Positions 61,518 through 64,000 of a stretch of DNA of 64,000 nucleotides are shown here, in pieces (position 1 is the first letter of the stretch; the number at the start of each line of letters is the position of its first letter). The notes beneath the pieces are model-generated. The model saw only the letters and a program-made list of their open reading frames with translations, was not told where the DNA came from and ran no database searches. The translations under genes were made by a program, and so were the position numbers. This DNA comes from Pseudoxanthomonas koreensis (GTDB lineage Bacteria > Pseudomonadota > Gammaproteobacteria > Xanthomonadales > Xanthomonadaceae): NCBI RefSeq assembly GCF_010093225.1, contig NZ_PDWM01000004.1, forward strand, positions 1 through 64,000, read 5' to 3'.

Positions 61518-63764
61518 ATGACCGAAACCATCCGCCCCACCTTCCACGGCTTCGAACAGATCCCGCTGCGCGAGTACGCCGAACGCGCCTACCTGGACTA
61601 TTCGATGTACGTGGTCCTGGACCGCGCCCTGCCCTTCGTCGGCGACGGGCTCAAGCCGGTGCAGCGGCGCATCATCTATTCGATGAGCGAACTGGGACTC
61701 AACGCCGCGGCCAAGCCGAAGAAGTCCGCGCGCACCGTCGGCGACGTGATCGGCAAGTACCACCCGCACGGCGACTCGGCCTGCTACGAAGCGCTGGTGC
61801 TGATGGCCCAGCCGTTTTCCTACCGCTACCCGCTGATCGAAGGCCAGGGCAACTTCGGCTCCACCGAGGACCCCAAGTCGTTCGCGGCGATGCGCTACAC
61901 CGAATCCAAGCTGACCCCGATCGCCGAGGTGCTGCTGGGCGAGCTGGGCCAGGGTACGGTGGACTGGGTGCCGAACTTCGACGGCACCCTGGAGGAGCCG
62001 AGCTGGATGCCGGCGCGGCTGCCGCACCTGCTGCTCAACGGCACCACCGGCATTGCAGTCGGCATGGCCACCGACGTGCCGCCGCACAACCTCAACGAAG
62101 TGGTCAGCGCCTGCGTGCGCCTGCTCGACGACCCCGACGCCAGCGTCGCCGACCTGTGCGAACACGTGCGCGGCCCGGACTACCCGACCAGCGCCGAGAT
62201 CATCACCCCGGCCGCCGACCTGCGCGCGATGTACGAGAGCGGCAACGGCAGCGTGCGCGCCCGCGCCACCTGGACCAAGGAAGCCAGCGGCAACTTCGTG
62301 GTCACCGCCCTGCCCTACCAGGTCTCGCCATCGAAGGTGATCGAGCAGATCGCCGCGCAGATGCGCGCCAAGAAGCTGCCGTGGCTGGAGGACATCCGCG
62401 ACGAGTCCGACCACGCCAACCCGGTGCGGGTGGTGCTGGTGCCGCGCTCCAACCGGGTCGACGCCGGGCAGCTGATGGGCCACCTGTTCGCCACCACCGA
62501 CCTGGAGCGCAGCTACCGGGTCAACCTCAACGTGATCGGGCTGGACGGCAAGCCGGCGGTCAAGAACCTGCGCACGCTGCTGGACGAATGGCTGGCCTTC
62601 CGCACCGACACCGTGGTGCGCCGGCTCAAGCACCGCCAGGAACGCGTCGAGCGCCGCCTGCACCTGCTGCAAGGCCTGCTGGTGGCGTTCCTCAACCTGG
62701 ACGAGGTGATCCGGATCATCCGCACCGAGGACGAGCCGAAGGCGGCGCTGATCGCGCGCTTCGGGCTGTCCGAGGAACAGGCCGACTACATCCTCGAGAC
62801 GAAGCTGAAGCAGCTCGCCCGCCTGGAGGAGATGAAGATCCGCGGCGAGCAGGACGAACTGGCGAAGGAGCTGGAGCGCATCGTCGCCCTCCTCGACAGC
62901 AAGGCGAAGCTGAAGAAGCTGGTCAAGGACGAACTGCTGGCCGACGCGAAGAAGTTCGGCGACGGGCGTCGTTCGCCGCTGGTGCAGCGCGACGCGGCCC
63001 AGGCGATCGACGAGACCGAGCTGGTGCCGAGCGAGCCGATGACCGTGGTGCTGTCGGAGAAGGGCTGGATCCGCGCGGCCAAGGGCCACGACGTCGATGC
63101 GGCCGGGCTGTCGTACCGCGAAGGCGATTCGCTGCTGGCCGCGGTGAAGAGCCGCAGCACCCAGCAGGTGGCCTTCCTCGACTCGCAGGGCCGCAGCTAT
63201 TCCACCGCGGTGCACACCCTGCCCTCGGCGCGCGGCAACGGCGAACCGCTCACCGGCCGCTTCTCGCCGGCCGCCGGTGCCGGCTTCCAGGCCATGGCCA
63301 GCGGCGACAACGACACCCGCTTCGTGCTCGCGTCCTCGCACGGCTACGGCTTCGTGACCCGCTTCGAGAACCTCACCGGCCGCAACAAGGCTGGCAAGGC
63401 CATGCTCAACCTCACCCCGAACGCGAAGGTGCTGCAGCCGGCCGCGGTGGCCAGCATGGAGCGCGACCGGATCGTGGCGGTGACCAGCGCCGGCCACCTG
63501 CTGGCGATCCCCGCCGGCGAGCTGCCGGAGCTGGACAAGGGCAAGGGCAACAAGCTGATCGACATCCCCAAGGCCAAGCTCGGCACCGAGCGCGTGGTCG
63601 CGGTGGCCGCGGTGGCGCCGGGCCAGACCCTGCAGGTGCGCAGCGGGCAGCGGACGATGTCGCTCTCGTTCAAGGACCTGGACGAATACCTGGGCACGCG
63701 CGCGACGCGTGGCGGGCTGCTGCCGCGGGGATGGCAGAAGGTGGACGGCCTGGCCGTCGACTGA
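61518..63764 (+). CDS. DNA topoisomerase IV subunit A (ParC)
   Basis: Decatenates daughter chromosomes with ParE. At 748 residues it is complete. The catalytic Tyr is in [10 protein letters not shown]. The quinolone-resistance region reads [16 protein letters not shown], with the wild-type Ser and Glu of E. coli ParC 80 and 84. The C-terminal beta-pinwheel blades start about residue 500 ([18 protein letters not shown]). parE is not next to it. tpm follows 14 bases after the stop. Confidence 0.97.
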   Translation: MTETIRPTFHGFEQIPLREYAERAYLDYSMYVVLDRALPFVGDGLKPVQRRIIYSMSELGLNAAAKPKKSARTVGDVIGKYHPHGDSACYEALVLMAQPFSYRYPLIEGQGNFGSTEDPKSFAAMRYTESKLTPIAEVLLGELGQGTVDWVPNFDGTLEEPSWMPARLPHLLLNGTTGIAVGMATDVPPHNLNEVVSACVRLLDDPDASVADLCEHVRGPDYPTSAEIITPAADLRAMYESGNGSVRARATWTKEASGNFVVTALPYQVSPSKVIEQIAAQMRAKKLPWLEDIRDESDHANPVRVVLVPRSNRVDAGQLMGHLFATTDLERSYRVNLNVIGLDGKPAVKNLRTLLDEWLAFRTDTVVRRLKHRQERVERRLHLLQGLLVAFLNLDEVIRIIRTEDEPKAALIARFGLSEEQADYILETKLKQLARLEEMKIRGEQDELAKELERIVALLDSKAKLKKLVKDELLADAKKFGDGRRSPLVQRDAAQAIDETELVPSEPMTVVLSEKGWIRAAKGHDVDAAGLSYREGDSLLAAVKSRSTQQVAFLDSQGRSYSTAVHTLPSARGNGEPLTGRFSPAAGAGFQAMASGDNDTRFVLASSHGYGFVTRFENLTGRNKAGKAMLNLTPNAKVLQPAAVASMERDRIVAVTSAGHLLAIPAGELPELDKGKGNKLIDIPKAKLGTERVVAVAAVAPGQTLQVRSGQRTMSLSFKDLDEYLGTRATRGGLLPRGWQKVDGLAVD

Positions 63765-63778
63765 CGCGAGGAACCGCG

Positions 63779-64000
63779 ATGGAATCCGATTTCTGGTTGC
63801 AGCGCTGGAACGAGGGCCGCATCGGCTTCCACCTCGACCAGGTGATGCCGCTGCTGCGGAAGCACTGGGCCAGCCTCGGCGTGCCCGCCGGCGGCCGCGT
63901 GTTCGTGCCGCTGGCCGGCAAGACCCTGGACATGCACTGGCTGGCGGCGCAGGGGCACGAAGTGCTGGGCGCGGAGTTGTCGCCGCTGGCGGTGCAGGCG
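63779..64000 (+). CDS. Thiopurine S-methyltransferase (partial, cut by the window end)
   Basis: The first 74 residues are present: [18 protein letters not shown] is the family opening, [17 protein letters not shown] is the SAM-binding motif I, and [16 protein letters not shown] follows. Bacterial Tpm proteins methylate selenium and tellurium compounds as well as thiopurines. The ATG has a GAGGAA site and follows parC by 14 bases, so the two may be cotranscribed. Confidence 0.93.
   Translation, partial: MESDFWLQRWNEGRIGFHLDQVMPLLRKHWASLGVPAGGRVFVPLAGKTLDMHWLAAQGHEVLGAELSPLAVQA

Noticed and set aside
61740-61850. Quinolone-resistance substitution in parC
   Set aside because: The region reads [16 protein letters not shown] with the wild-type Ser and Glu.

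Overview
The window is about 70% G+C and reads as a chromosomal segment of a gammaproteobacterium of the Xanthomonadaceae/Lysobacteraceae (Luteimonas, Lysobacter or Pseudoxanthomonas kind; the genus is a guess). The evidence is the gene orders rpsP-rimM-trmD-rplS next to ffh, rpsT|murJ-ribF-ileS-lspA-ispH, rplU-rpmA-obgE and parC-tpm, a TonB-dependent receptor, and many small palindromes beginning GTAG that resemble the SMAG/REP repeats of Stenotrophomonas. Coding density is high. I see no prophage, insertion sequence, CRISPR array or pathogenicity island.

Layout. 1-434 holds nested palindromes and a terminator. 435-6592 (minus) carries a TonB-dependent receptor, a CDF metal exporter, an M19 dipeptidase and a DUF6624 protein. 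6795-11824 (plus) has mutS, a DUF937 protein and a catalase. 11914-17163 (minus) has hslR, the ribosomal/tRNA-modification operon, an aminodeoxychorismate-lyase-like enzyme and ffh. 17341-23205 has ypjD, radA, tRNA-Thr, an MscS-type channel and ispH. 23268-29276 (minus) has lspA, ileS, ribF and murJ. 29396-31617 has rpsT, then obgE, rpmA and rplU. 32019-39000 has uvrA coupled to a thioesterase, then a P-type ATPase coupled to a double universal stress protein. 39211-45332 holds a PCu(A)C copper chaperone, two crotonases, a sulfurtransferase, a DUF1289-NUDIX fusion, a divergent FKBP and nth. 45435-52908 is a phosphate regulon: a porin diverging from two pstS genes, then pstC, pstA, pstB and phoU. 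53073-55134 is a modified-peptide (RiPP) locus. 55314-64000 has rnt, rlmB, rnr, tRNA-Leu, an SLC13-like transporter, parC and the start of tpm.

The most unusual locus is 53073-55134. A secreted precursor with six EGKCG motifs (HvfA/bufferin type) and two EF-hand loops is joined in one reading frame to a full-length DUF692 multinuclear iron enzyme (MNIO), the family that modifies such cysteines. A DUF2063 partner protein follows with an 8-base overlap. Precursor and enzyme are normally separate genes. The joining segment is A+T-richer than its flanks, and a one-base shift would restore a stop codon overlapping the enzyme's own ATG.

The phosphate region works as one unit: Pho-box half-sites on 11/22-base spacing lie on both strands between the porin and pstS, and again before the second pstS. 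Hairpins after each pstS probably let the binding proteins be made in excess of the membrane transporter. A second theme is repeats that end genes: five genes (mutS, the pabC-like gene, a crotonase, nth and the DUF2063 gene) take their TAG stop from the GTAG head of a REP-like palindrome.
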